DNA from: Caryophanales bacterium UBA3631
GTDB lineage: Bacteria; Bacillota_I; Bacilli_A; RF39; UBA660
DNA length: 41,929 nt
NCBI GenBank assembly: GCA_002374055.1
Contig: DFLA01000022.1
Coordinates: 1-41,929, forward strand
Reading direction: 5' to 3'
Shown piece after piece: positions 16,967 through 25,666 of the stretch. Position numbers and translations under genes: made by a program. Position 1 is the first letter of the stretch; each line of letters starts with the position of its first letter. The notes beneath the pieces are model-generated. The model saw nothing but the letters and a program-made list of their open reading frames with translations. It was not told the DNA's origin and did no database searches.

Positions 16967-17560
16967 TTACCTATACTTAAGCTTCTTTACAATAAAACCA
17001 TAATATTCAAATCCAGAAACAACAGATGTAATAGTCGCAACTACTAATAATATATCCGCAATTTTTAAATTAAATAACTCAAAAGGTAAATTATAAAACA
17101 ATATCATTGAAATAGACACCATAAATAAAATAGTCTTTACACGAGCTAATTTAATACTGCCTAATACCAAACCATAACTAGCAGCATACCTTTTAATAGA
17201 ATCAACCGCAATATCCCTTATCAATACTACTACAGCAATAGCAGGATGAATAAATCCAATAGTTGCCAACAAAACCAATAAAGAATCAATTAAAATCTTA
17301 TCAGCAATTGCATCAATCATTTTACCAAAATCAGTACAACAATTATTCTTTTTAGCAATATAGCCATCAAAAAAATCAGTAAAAGATGCAAAAACAAACA
17401 AAACTCCAACAATAATATATTTTATATCAACAACAATGGATTCATTAACAAAAAGCTTTAAAGTATTAATACCAGCTGAATCAAATGGAAACAATAAAAT
17501 AATAACAATAATTAAAGCTATCAAAATTCTTGAAAAACTAATCTTATTAGGTAAATTCAT
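16967..17560 (-). CDS. pgsA: CDP-diacylglycerol--glycerol-3-phosphate 3-phosphatidyltransferase
   Basis: Makes phosphatidylglycerol phosphate in the membrane, the committed step to phosphatidylglycerol and lipoteichoic acid. The 197-residue protein has several membrane helices and the CDP-alcohol phosphotransferase signature: TDFFDGYIAKK followed by TDFGKMIDAIADK, which supplies the metal-binding aspartates. The start MNLPNKISF at 17560 follows AGAGGT. It begins 7 bases after the rodZ stop, the same order as ymfM(rodZ)-pgsA in Bacillus. Confidence 0.94.
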   Translation of the reverse strand: MNLPNKISFSRILIALIIVIILLFPFDSAGINTLKLFVNESIVVDIKYIIVGVLFVFASFTDFFDGYIAKKNNCCTDFGKMIDAIADKILIDSLLVLLATIGFIHPAIAVVVLIRDIAVDSIKRYAASYGLVLGSIKLARVKTILFMVSISMILFYNLPFELFNLKIADILLVVATITSVVSGFEYYGFIVKKLKYR

Positions 17561-17567
17561 AATACCT

Positions 17568-17996
17568 CTAAACACTCATTACAATTAGGAAAAATAATAT
17601 AATAATTAAAATTCCTATCAAAACATATATCAAAATTGGTGGTATATAAATTCCACTTTTTCTTTCAATAGTATATGGAGACTTAATCTTCTTTTCAATC
17701 TTATCCTTTTTTTCTTCCTTTTGAGCCTTTTTAATCTCTTCCAAAGATAATTTAGAAGTATAATCAAATAAATATTCATTGAACTCATCAACTAAATCCT
17801 CTTTATTAAGACCCAAGTATTTAGCATAATCACGTATAAAATACTTTAAATAAAAAATATCCTTAAAAGCTTCCATATTACCACTTTCAATATTTTCTAT
17901 CTGTTTCAAAGTAACATTCAAATCACTAGATACCTCTTGAACAGAAATACCCATATTCTCACGTGCTTCCTTTAACTTCTCTCCAATTTCTTTCAT
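17568..17996 (-). CDS. RodZ-like helix-turn-helix membrane protein (short form)
   Basis: Cytoskeletal adaptor linking MreB to the membrane during rod-shape growth. The 142-residue protein has an N-terminal HTH of the RodZ type (IGEKLKEAR, VSSDLNVTLKQIENIESGN, DIFYLKYFIRDYAKYLGL), a Lys-rich linker and one membrane helix (about 119-140). It stops just after that helix, so the extracytoplasmic domain of full-length RodZ is missing. The start at 17996 has GGTG upstream. Its place directly before pgsA supports the call. Confidence 0.85.
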   Translation of the reverse strand: MKEIGEKLKEARENMGISVQEVSSDLNVTLKQIENIESGNMEAFKDIFYLKYFIRDYAKYLGLNKEDLVDEFNEYLFDYTSKLSLEEIKKAQKEEKKDKIEKKIKSPYTIERKSGIYIPPILIYVLIGILIIILFFLIVMSV

Positions 17997-18017
17997 ATAA
18001 CACCAACTTTCAAACAT

Positions 18018-18368
18018 AATTAATCATATAAGCCATGTTCTGTACCTAAAAAGGCGACAAACATTTATCTATTGGTATATACCAATCCTAAGTTTAATTC
18101 TAATTCTCAAACTTAAGCTCCCCTACCATATTTTGGGTTTCTCGCTCGTGGGGTTTACCGCGTTCCACTCTATTCATTTCTAAATAGTTCGTCACTATGG
18201 CACTTTATGTCCGTAACCATATCAAAAGACTTAGGTTACTAAGACGCCGTTAGATAAAATCTACCGTAGGTTATTTTTTCCCTACGCACGAACACTACAA
18301 TCGTCACAGACTGTGCGAGCATGGACTTTCCTCTACATTATAAAAATGCAGCGTTTGTCCGATTAATT
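18018..18368 (-). ncRNA. rnpB: RNase P RNA, bacterial type B
   Basis: Catalytic RNA that trims tRNA 5' leaders. On the minus strand the conserved GAGGAAAGTCCATGCTC lies at 18317-18333 and the typical 3' ACAGAACATGGCTTA at 18029-18043. The ends are set by the P1 helix: AATTAATC (18361-18368) pairs perfectly with GATTAATT (18018-18025), giving about 351 bases. gpsB upstream is the Bacillus neighbour of rnpB. The gpsB stop codon lies inside the P1 strand. I see no strong promoter of its own, so it may be processed from the gpsB transcript. Confidence 0.95.
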
Positions 18369-18689
18369 ATTCTTTCCATAAATTATTTTTTCAAGATTTG
18401 ATAAACGCCTTAAAACATCAGCAGTATTTGTTCCATTATTTGTATTATCTTCCAAAGCCTCAAGCTTAATAGTTAAATTCCTAACCTGTTGCTTCAAACG
18501 CATATTCTCTTCCATTAAACTTTTGTTACTTTCATCCATTTCCTTAATACATAAATTAAACTCATCATAATCCCTTATGACAACATCCAAAAACTTATCA
18601 ACCTCTTGTGGCCTATAACCCCTAGTATCAATCTTAAATTCCTTATCCAATATATCCTGACTATTAAGCATAAATCTCTCTTGATACAT
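18363..18689 (-). CDS. gpsB: GpsB (DivIVA-family cell-cycle protein)
   Basis: Coordinates penicillin-binding proteins between elongation and division at the inner membrane face. The 108-residue protein has the DivIVA-type lipid/PBP-binding N-terminus with DTRGYRPQEVDKFLD, a coiled coil (about 40-75), a linker and a short C-terminal helix (ADVLRRLSNLEKIIYGK), matching GpsB layout and length. The start MYQERFML at 18689 has AGAGGTGA upstream; the GTG three codons earlier overlaps that RBS. Its TTGACA promoter is one of the best in the window. Confidence 0.93.
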   Translation of the reverse strand: MYQERFMLNSQDILDKEFKIDTRGYRPQEVDKFLDVVIRDYDEFNLCIKEMDESNKSLMEENMRLKQQVRNLTIKLEALEDNTNNGTNTADVLRRLSNLEKIIYGKNN

Positions 18690-18717
18690 TAAAGTCACCT
18701 CTCTTTATTCCATCTAT

Positions 18718-18746
18718 ATTTTATAAAATTAAAAAGAATTTGTCAA
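18718..18746 (-). promoter_or_regulatory. Promoter of gpsB (and possibly rnpB)
   Basis: Minus-strand TTGACA (18741-18746), a 17-base spacer and TAAAAT (18718-18723), about 29 bases before the gpsB ATG. Confidence 0.75.
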
Positions 18747-18750
18747 TTAT

Positions 18751-19977
18751 TTAAGCATCCATACTAAAATTACCATTTTCAAATATTAAAACACTATCAC
18801 CATCATAAGTAACACCCTCAATTCTTAAATCACTGGTACCTATCATAAAATCAACATGTACATCACTTACATTAAGACCCATAGAAATTAACTCATCCTT
18901 AGACTTGCCATCAGTACCATCTAAAGTATTAGGAAAACCAGTGCCTAAAGCCAAATGACAAGAAGCATTCTCATCAAACAAAGTAGTATAAAATAAAACT
19001 CCACTATTAGAAATAGGACTATCATAAGGAACCAAAGCACACTCACCCAAATAACACGAAGTCTCGTCACCATTAATAATACTCTCTAAAATATCCTTAC
19101 CCTTTAAAGCATCAAAATCAACCACTTTTCCATCAGAAAACCTAATCCAAAAATTATCAATAATAAATCCATTATAAACAAGAGGTTTAGAACTATAAAC
19201 AATTCCACAAGTCTCTAACCTATTAGGACTAGTAAAAATCTCCTCAGTAGGAATATTCGCAACTATTCTTCTACCATTAGGCATAACTTCACCTGCTCCA
19301 CACCACTTAGTACCACTAGATAAACCGACATATAAATCAGTACCTAAACTATTTGTATAATGTAAAGTCTTAATATTCAATTTATTTAAAACTTCACACC
19401 TTTTAGAACTAATCATTAACTTATTTTCCCACTCACTACTAGGATCATCCTTATCAACTAAACAAATAGAAAAAATCATATCCCATAATCTATCAACACA
19501 ATCCTCACTATCATTAAACACCTTCTTAGCCCATCCATAAGTAGAAACAGACGCAATACACCAAGCAACATCATTAATAGCTTGACGCTTCTTATAAAGT
19601 GGTCTACTAGTACGAGAAATAAAAGAGGCATGACTCAATTTAGAACTATCAACATCACTCATAATATCAGGATCCTCAGACACCAACATTAAAAAAGCTC
19701 CATCCTTCTTCGCATACTCGTCATAAATCTTCTTATTAAAAAACAAACTATTAGAAATATCATCATTAGATAAATACAATAATTGTTGATGTTTTAATTC
19801 ATCATCAAACCAATCATAATAAATATCGACAATTCCTCTATCCAAACAACATTTAGATAAAACACGAATAAATTCAATAGACTCTATAGGAGCAGTAATA
19901 ACCAAAGGCTGACCTTTTTTAATATTCAACCCTTTATCTAACAATAAACAAGCATACTTATAAAAATTATCTTTCAT
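18751..19977 (-). CDS. M29 family aminopeptidase (AmpS/PepS-like)
   Basis: Cytoplasmic metallo-aminopeptidase removing N-terminal residues from peptides. The 408-residue length is usual for M29. Metal-site motifs are visible in the C-terminal half: NIPTEEIFTSP, LGECALVPYDSPI, ASCHLALGTGF and SDVHVDFMIGT, supplying the Glu, His and Asp ligands. The start MKDNFYKY at 19977 follows GGTGATG. It lies 54 bases after prmC and is probably the last gene of the prfA operon. Confidence 0.94.
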   Translation of the reverse strand: MKDNFYKYACLLLDKGLNIKKGQPLVITAPIESIEFIRVLSKCCLDRGIVDIYYDWFDDELKHQQLLYLSNDDISNSLFFNKKIYDEYAKKDGAFLMLVSEDPDIMSDVDSSKLSHASFISRTSRPLYKKRQAINDVAWCIASVSTYGWAKKVFNDSEDCVDRLWDMIFSICLVDKDDPSSEWENKLMISSKRCEVLNKLNIKTLHYTNSLGTDLYVGLSSGTKWCGAGEVMPNGRRIVANIPTEEIFTSPNRLETCGIVYSSKPLVYNGFIIDNFWIRFSDGKVVDFDALKGKDILESIINGDETSCYLGECALVPYDSPISNSGVLFYTTLFDENASCHLALGTGFPNTLDGTDGKSKDELISMGLNVSDVHVDFMIGTSDLRIEGVTYDGDSVLIFENGNFSMDA

Positions 19978-20031
19978 ATCATCACCATAATAATTATATA
20001 ACAAATAAACAAAAGAAAAAAGTAGAATTAA

Positions 20032-20745
20032 CTACTTATCATTAAAAATAAATACAAACCTATCCCTACCCGATAAATCCTTTTCAACTGAAACAGAAAC
20101 ATCACCTAAATACTTTAAAGCCATTTCCTTAATCCTATCACCCTGAGTACAACCAATCTCAAAAGCAATTAAAAATTTATCATTCAAATAATTCTTACAA
20201 TTCTTAAGAATTTCCTCATAAAAATACAATCCATCATTATCCGCATATAACGCAAGACTAGGTTCATTTTTTCTAACAATCTCATCAATTTCCTCATCAT
20301 AAGAAATATAAGGAGGATTACTAATAATAATATCATACTTATCGTGAAGAGGTTCCAACATATTACCTAAATAAAAATTAACAGAAGCATTATTTTTAAC
20401 ACAATTTTCACGAGCCACTTCTAATGCATCAGAACTAATATCAACTGCATCCACAGTTATACCAAGTTCTTTAGACAAAGTTACACTTATACATCCACTT
20501 CCACATCCCAAATCAACAATTCTAACAGAACTATCAAAATACTTTTGAACATACTTAATAGTTCTATCAACTAACTCTTCGGTCTCAAATCTAGGAATTA
20601 ATACATTATTATTAACAAGAAAATTATAACCATAAAAATCAACATTTCCAACAATATATTGAACAGGAATACCACTACCTAATAACTTCAATGCATCATC
20701 AAGATTTCCATCATAATACTTCTTTAAATACTCTATATCATTCAT
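20032..20745 (-). CDS. prmC: Release factor glutamine methyltransferase PrmC
   Basis: Methylates the Gln of the GGQ motif in peptide-chain release factors. The 237-residue protein has the PrmC signature VLIPRFETEELV, SAM motif VDLGCGSGCISV and the catalytic NPPYISYDEEI. It is about 40 residues shorter than typical PrmC because the N-terminal helical domain is reduced to about 35 residues. The start follows GGTGAG and lies 23 bases after the prfA stop, so no hidden extension is possible. It sits right after its substrate gene prfA. Confidence 0.95.
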   Translation of the reverse strand: MNDIEYLKKYYDGNLDDALKLLGSGIPVQYIVGNVDFYGYNFLVNNNVLIPRFETEELVDRTIKYVQKYFDSSVRIVDLGCGSGCISVTLSKELGITVDAVDISSDALEVARENCVKNNASVNFYLGNMLEPLHDKYDIIISNPPYISYDEEIDEIVRKNEPSLALYADNDGLYFYEEILKNCKNYLNDKFLIAFEIGCTQGDRIKEMALKYLGDVSVSVEKDLSGRDRFVFIFNDK

Positions 20746-20768
20746 ATCTCACCATAAACAAAAAGAGA

Positions 20769-21824
20769 TTACTCTCCCCTTAGTTTTCTATTTTGATCCT
20801 CAGTAATTAAAGCATCAATAACCTTATCAATATCACCATTCATAACACGATCCAAAGCATTAATAGTAAAACCAATTCTATGATCAGTAACACGATTCTG
20901 TGGATAATTATAAGTCCTTATCTTCTCACTTCTATCACCAGTACCAATCTTACTACGTCTCTCAGCACCCAACTTTTCTTCTTCTTGTTGTCTATAATAA
21001 TCATACAATCTAGTTTGTAAAATCTTAATAGCCTTTTCCTTATTCTTAATTTGACTTCTCTCAGTTTGAGAATAAACAACAATACCAGTAGGAATATGAG
21101 TCAAACGAACAGCACTATCAGTAGTATTTACACCTTGACCACCACAACCAGAAGCACGAGTAATATCAATTCTTACCTCATTCATATCTAACTCAAAATC
21201 AACTTCCTCAGCCTCAGGCATAACAAGTACAGTAGCAGTAGAAGTATGAACACGACCTTGAGTCTCAGTAGCTGGAACACGTTGAACACGATGAGCACCA
21301 CTTTCATACTTAAGCTTAGAATAAACATTCTCACCCTTAACCATAAAACTAATTAAAGAATATCCACCAGCTTCACTTCTCTCCTCATCAAGAACTTCAA
21401 TTTTCCAACCTTCTTTTTCAGCCAATTTTCTATACATTTCATATAAATCACCAGCAAAAATATTTCCTTCATCTCCACCAGCTGCACCACGGATTTCAAC
21501 AATAACATTCTTACCATCATTAGGATCCTTAGGTAACAATAAAATTTCAATTTTGCCCTCTAACTCTTTCTTCTCATCCATATACCTATCCAATTCCTCA
21601 CGAGCAAACTCAGACATATCAGGATCTTTAACCATTTCATTAGCAGCCTCAATATCATCAAGTAAATTCTTATAAACTTGATATATTTCATAAGCATCCC
21701 TTAAACTAGCCTGTTCACGAGTTAAAGATAAAGTCTTTTTAATATCAGAAACAACATCAGGTCTCATCAATTCCTCATTCAATTCATTATAACGCTTTTC
21801 AATATTCTCTAATCTTTCTAACAT
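20769..21824 (-). CDS. prfA: Peptide chain release factor 1
   Basis: Recognises UAA and UAG stop codons and releases the peptide. The 351-residue protein has the RF1-type codon-reading tripeptide context RVPATETQGRVHTSTA (not the SPF of RF2) and the catalytic GGQ in ASGCGGQGVNTTDSAV. The usual His after GGQ is Gly here. AAGGAG precedes the start. It leads an operon with prmC. Its stop-codon range matches the TAA/TAG-only usage of the host genes in this window. Confidence 0.97.
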   Translation of the reverse strand: MLERLENIEKRYNELNEELMRPDVVSDIKKTLSLTREQASLRDAYEIYQVYKNLLDDIEAANEMVKDPDMSEFAREELDRYMDEKKELEGKIEILLLPKDPNDGKNVIVEIRGAAGGDEGNIFAGDLYEMYRKLAEKEGWKIEVLDEERSEAGGYSLISFMVKGENVYSKLKYESGAHRVQRVPATETQGRVHTSTATVLVMPEAEEVDFELDMNEVRIDITRASGCGGQGVNTTDSAVRLTHIPTGIVVYSQTERSQIKNKEKAIKILQTRLYDYYRQQEEEKLGAERRSKIGTGDRSEKIRTYNYPQNRVTDHRIGFTINALDRVMNGDIDKVIDALITEDQNRKLRGE

Positions 21825-21855
21825 AAAATGTCTCCTTAACTAAAATTCCTTTAAG

Positions 21856-21884
21856 ATTATACTATATTTACATTGAATAATCAA
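21856..21884 (-). promoter_or_regulatory. Promoter of the prfA-prmC operon
   Basis: Minus-strand TTGATT (21879-21884), a 17-base spacer and TATAAT (21856-21861), about 32 bases before the prfA start. Confidence 0.7.
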
Positions 21885-21890
21885 GAAAAA

Positions 21891-22259
21891 TTACTTATCA
21901 ATAACATCACCATCAAAAGAAAAACTATAACCATAAACAGAACAATCATCAAGTTTAGCATGTCCCTCAACAATACTTACACTACCACAACTAACATCCT
22001 CACCATATGCCTTAACATTTAACTGCGTAGGAACACCATCAATATTAACCAAAGTACTATTATCAAGAACCTCGTAATTACCAGTAATAGTAGAATACTG
22101 ATACTCAGTATACGCTAACTCAACAGCCTTAACATAACCCCAAATATTATTCTTAGCAAGAGCATACTTATTACTAGAAACATCTTCAACAGACTTAGAA
22201 ACAGTATCTCCACATCCACATAATAAAAATAAAACCCCTACTAAAAAAAACTTCTTCAT
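21891..22259 (-). CDS. Small predicted lipoprotein with a pilin-like mature domain
   Basis: A 122-residue protein with a short signal peptide ending in the lipobox-like LLCGC (Cys16), predicted to be lipid-anchored outside the membrane. The mature part has a helix (NNIWGYVKAVELAYTEYQ) then a strand-rich end with two Cys that could pair (DVSCGSVSIVEGHAKLDDCSVYGYSF). That helix-plus-sheet layout resembles the globular end of small type IV pilins, but the FTLIE prepilin motif is absent. Function is unknown. AGGGTGAT precedes the ATG. Confidence 0.65.
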   Translation of the reverse strand: MKKFFLVGVLFLLCGCGDTVSKSVEDVSSNKYALAKNNIWGYVKAVELAYTEYQYSTITGNYEVLDNSTLVNIDGVPTQLNVKAYGEDVSCGSVSIVEGHAKLDDCSVYGYSFSFDGDVIDK

Positions 22260-22351
22260 ATAATCACCCTATAAAAAATATAACACGAAATAAAAATAAA
22301 AACAAGAATTAAATAAAACAGAACACACATAATAAAATAGAGGTAATAATT

Positions 22352-22864
22352 ATGAACATACTTATATATTTATTAATATTTACATTTAAAGTAATAGAAA
22401 ACACACTATCAACACTAAGAATAATTGTAGTATCAAACGGAAAAAAATTATTAGGAGCAATACTACAAGGAATAGTATCAATAGTATGGGTAATATCAAC
22501 AAGCCTAGTAGTAATAAACATTCAAAAAGACCCATTCAAAATAATATCATTTACACTTGGAGCACTCATAGGATCTTACATAGGATCAATAATAGAAGAA
22601 AAAATCGCACTTGGAACAAACATGATAACAACAATTATAAACAAAAATCTAACAAAAAAAATAACATATGCCCTAAAAAAACAAAAACATGAAGCAATAA
22701 TAATAAATGGAAAAAATATATATGAACAAAAAGATATATTAATCATAATAACAAAAAGAAAACAAAATCAAAACATAATTAAACTAATAAAAAATATAGA
22801 TAATGGCGCAACTATAATAATAGAAAATGCATACACTAATGAAGCAAATAAGCCCTATCAGTAA
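22352..22864 (+). CDS. UPF0316 family membrane protein (YebE-like)
   Basis: A 170-residue protein with three membrane helices (about 2-20, 30-52, 63-82) and a cytoplasmic C-terminal domain. The conserved family features are visible: VIENTLSTLRIIVVSNGKK, LGALIGSYIGSIIEEKIALG. This matches UPF0316/DUF5698 proteins with a DUF2179-like tail, widespread in Firmicutes and without known function. AGAGGT precedes the ATG. It overlaps the convergent GDPD gene by 29 bases with no terminator between, so their transcripts are antisense at the ends. Confidence 0.85.
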   Translation: MNILIYLLIFTFKVIENTLSTLRIIVVSNGKKLLGAILQGIVSIVWVISTSLVVINIQKDPFKIISFTLGALIGSYIGSIIEEKIALGTNMITTIINKNLTKKITYALKKQKHEAIIINGKNIYEQKDILIIITKRKQNQNIIKLIKNIDNGATIIIENAYTNEANKPYQ

Positions 22865-23429
22865 TAATAAAAGAACAATATTTTTTAACAATATCATAAA
22901 CAAATTTATCATTAACAGTCCATAAAAAAGACTCCTTAACACCACAACGTTTATACAAATTATAATGGAGCAAATTAAAATCAAAATCATTATGAATCTT
23001 ATCAATATTAATCATATATCCAATAATTAATCCAACCTTATAATTAGAATACTTTTCCTTAAATAAAGAAACAATATCATAATTAAAACTACAAATATAA
23101 AATCTATAATCATACTTACTCAAAACAGAATATAATTTATCAACAATATCTAAATTATTACCCTTAACATCAATAATAATTATCTTCTTATTACTTAAAC
23201 AAGATAAAACATAATCCAAACTATCAATACCTAATTTAAAAAACTTAGTCTTACTTATAACCTTACCATTAAATAAATCACTATGACTAACAACCAAAAC
23301 TCCATCAGAAGTCAACCTAACATCCATCTCAATACCATCAATATAACTAGTATTAAAACAATTAATAAAAGCAGAAACACTATTTTCTTTATACTCCCCA
23401 CCATTATTTCCACGATGAGCAATAAACAT
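22836..23429 (-). CDS. Glycerophosphodiester phosphodiesterase family protein
   Basis: Hydrolyses glycerophosphodiesters to glycerol-3-phosphate and an alcohol. The 197-residue TIM-barrel protein has FIAHRGNNGGEYKENSVSAF (catalytic His and metal Glu) and GIEMDVRLTSDGVLVVSHSD. The usual HD pair reads HSD here. It is slightly shorter than typical GDPDs (about 240) and has no signal peptide, so it is cytoplasmic. GGTGAT precedes the start. It lies 37 bases after the dTMP kinase gene and may share its transcript. Confidence 0.88.
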   Translation of the reverse strand: MFIAHRGNNGGEYKENSVSAFINCFNTSYIDGIEMDVRLTSDGVLVVSHSDLFNGKVISKTKFFKLGIDSLDYVLSCLSNKKIIIIDVKGNNLDIVDKLYSVLSKYDYRFYICSFNYDIVSLFKEKYSNYKVGLIIGYMINIDKIHNDFDFNLLHYNLYKRCGVKESFLWTVNDKFVYDIVKKYCSFIITDRAYLLH

Positions 23430-23466
23430 AATATCACCAATAAATAATATGAAAAAAGATGGAAAA

Positions 23467-24150
23467 CTAATCCATCTTTATTTTATTAGAAACATAATTA
23501 TATAAATCAATACTTATCTCATCAATAGATTTTATCCTATCACCATCATTACACTCTATAGTATAAAAACTATATTTACTAGCCAATTCCAAATAAGCAT
23601 TCTCAGCATTAATCAAATGATTCTTATCCCTCTCATTTTGATCAAGTTCCTCTTCCCTATTCTTCTTAAGAGTCAAAGAAAAATGAAAAGGCATATGTAA
23701 AAAAACACTAATATCAGGTTTAGGTAATTCAAGTAAATTAAACTCCAAATTATCCAACCAATCATACATAGAATTTCTCTCAATTTGATTATCTAACTTT
23801 CCACCTTGATGAGCCATATTAGAATAAACATATCTATCCAATATAACATTAACACCATTATCAAGTAAAAACTTAATCTTATCAATATTATAAAGCCTAT
23901 CAGCAGCATAATACAAAGCAGAAACCTTAGGATCTACATTAGGCGCCCCTTCAGGAAACCATCCATCACAAATATAACTCTTACCTAAATATGGACCACC
24001 TATAATCTTACCAGTTGGACTATTATAATTTGGAAAACCAAACTTCTCAATTCTAACACCATCATTTTTTAGCTTCTCAATTAATAAATTAGATTGAGTC
24101 TCTTTACCAGAACAATCAGTACCTTCAATAACAATTAATTTACCTTTCAT
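23467..24150 (-). CDS. tmk: Thymidylate (dTMP) kinase
   Basis: Phosphorylates dTMP to dTDP. The 227-residue protein has the P-loop EGTDCSGKETQSNLL (variant of GxDGxGKTTQ), the substrate-site VILDRYVYSNMAHQGGK with the DRY motif, and a lid with KKNREEE. The gene follows thyX by 3 bases, its AAGGAG lying in the thyX 3' end. The two form a dTMP-synthesis operon: ThyX makes dTMP and this kinase converts it to dTDP. Confidence 0.92.
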   Translation of the reverse strand: MKGKLIVIEGTDCSGKETQSNLLIEKLKNDGVRIEKFGFPNYNSPTGKIIGGPYLGKSYICDGWFPEGAPNVDPKVSALYYAADRLYNIDKIKFLLDNGVNVILDRYVYSNMAHQGGKLDNQIERNSMYDWLDNLEFNLLELPKPDISVFLHMPFHFSLTLKKNREEELDQNERDKNHLINAENAYLELASKYSFYTIECNDGDRIKSIDEISIDLYNYVSNKIKMD

Positions 24151-24153
24151 AAT

Positions 24154-25563
24154 CTATCTCCTTTTATATACATATGGATTTCCACATGAATGCTTTCCCT
24201 CTGGACACTTTCCAACAACACCACAAGGTGCACCTAAATACTTACCATATAATTCAGATTCCTTTTGAACTAATTCAACCATTTCATTAGCTTCTTCTCT
24301 TATTTCCCATTGAGCTCTATTACAACATCTTAATCTACTTATCCACATCAACTCTCTACCATTTACATTAGTAGAAACATTAATTAAAGTTCCACTCAAA
24401 TTAAAATATACTAAATCCTTATCTAAAACACCCATATTTTTAAATTCATTATATACTTGAATATTCTTATTTACTGCATCTTGATATTTATCCAAACAAA
24501 TTTCTTTAACTGTATCTGGAACAATATAATTATTAAGATCATAAATAGGTAAAAAATCTGGAATCAATAACGAATGAATTCTTTGCCTTGTCCAATGAGT
24601 TAAACCAGCTAAAGTAGTAGGAAATTCAAACTTAAATGACACATGCTCAAGTTCTCTATTCTCATTTGACATACACACAGCTTCCATTATTTCTTTCTTA
24701 TCATCAATACTAAGCTTATCATAAACTTTATTTGCCTTATCAAAAGATAATTGATATCTATTCATAATACAACTAACAATAATAGTTTTATCAACATTAC
24801 CATTCTTGTAATCAGTTTGAACACTAATTAATCTTGGATGCTCCAATATATCATATTTACCGTCAACATATTTATTTAAAAATTCTAACTTATTATAATT
24901 TTTAGCACCTTCATTAATTTGTTTTTCAATACTATCATAGTTTTTCTTGTAATAAGGAACCTTTTCTTTAGACATTTCTAACAACTTCAAGCCAAATTCT
25001 CTAACCTCATCTATATCACTCATAAAACCCATAGTACAATACTCAATCAATTTAATTAAAGACCTTGTATTTAAACTCATCGCAATTTGACTATGAAAAC
25101 AATATGGTAAAACAAACCTTGCATCCTCCTTAGGCACACCACAATCAACCATTTCAGAATATGTATTAAATAAAAACTTCATATGATCATTATATTTTTG
25201 CTTAACTTCATCACCATTTTTCAAATAACTAAAATCAGGTGTATGAAATCCAGAATCACCAAAATCGACATATCTTCTAGATTTAATTGTAAAAGAAACT
25301 AAACGTTGACCAATTAAAATTTGCTCAATCACAGGAGTAACATCAGTTATAAACAAAGTTAATTGATCATGCTCAGTTATAGAAGTGTGACCACTACCAA
25401 CAATCCTTCCAATTGCTTTTATATTATCATCAAAATCCAATCTATCCTCATATAAATCAAATAAATTCTTACTAGAATGAGATATTTGACCCGCAGTCGC
25501 AACTATCCTTGTTCTATCTTCTACCTCTTGCTTATTTCCACCTTTAATAAGTTCTATCCTCAT
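24154..25563 (-). CDS. thyX: Flavin-dependent thymidylate synthase, two-domain form (ThyX)
   Basis: Makes dTMP from dUMP with FAD, NADPH and methylene-tetrahydrofolate. At 469 residues it is about twice the usual ThyX and reads as two ThyX-like domains. The N-half has GSGHTSITEHDQLTLF and GQRLVSFTIKSRRYVDF (the motif region with QR...SRRY). The C-half has ENRELEHVSFKFEF, THWTRQRIHSL and NGRELMWISRLRCC with a Cys-rich end (CGVVGKC, HSCGN). Long two-domain ThyX proteins are known, for example in Chlamydiae. GGGAGG precedes the ATG. Its AT skew is opposite to the neighbouring genes, a possible sign of transfer. Confidence 0.92.
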   Translation of the reverse strand: MRIELIKGGNKQEVEDRTRIVATAGQISHSSKNLFDLYEDRLDFDDNIKAIGRIVGSGHTSITEHDQLTLFITDVTPVIEQILIGQRLVSFTIKSRRYVDFGDSGFHTPDFSYLKNGDEVKQKYNDHMKFLFNTYSEMVDCGVPKEDARFVLPYCFHSQIAMSLNTRSLIKLIEYCTMGFMSDIDEVREFGLKLLEMSKEKVPYYKKNYDSIEKQINEGAKNYNKLEFLNKYVDGKYDILEHPRLISVQTDYKNGNVDKTIIVSCIMNRYQLSFDKANKVYDKLSIDDKKEIMEAVCMSNENRELEHVSFKFEFPTTLAGLTHWTRQRIHSLLIPDFLPIYDLNNYIVPDTVKEICLDKYQDAVNKNIQVYNEFKNMGVLDKDLVYFNLSGTLINVSTNVNGRELMWISRLRCCNRAQWEIREEANEMVELVQKESELYGKYLGAPCGVVGKCPEGKHSCGNPYVYKRR

Positions 25564-25593
25564 ATCTAAACCTCCCTATCCTATACTATAACA

Positions 25594-25623
25594 ATTATAT
25601 CAAAAAACATTTGTTTGTGTAAA
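25594..25623 (-). promoter_or_regulatory. Promoter of the thyX-tmk operon
   Basis: Minus-strand TTTACA (25618-25623), an 18-base spacer and TATAAT (25594-25599), about 30 bases before the thyX ATG. Confidence 0.65.
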
Positions 25624-25635
25624 GCATTTTAGAAC

Positions 25636-25666
25636 AAAAAAGATAAGTATTATAAAAACACTTATC
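25636..25666 (-). terminator. Terminator after the HD-domain gene
   Basis: Minus-strand GATAAGT, an 11-base loop and ACTTATC followed by TTTTTT. The 5' arm includes the stop codon of the HD gene. It separates the hemW-HD unit from thyX. Confidence 0.7.

Noticed and set aside
20769..21824. Release factor 2 instead of 1
   Set aside because: The codon-reading region has the PAT-type RF1 context rather than SPF, and the gene precedes prmC as prfA usually does.
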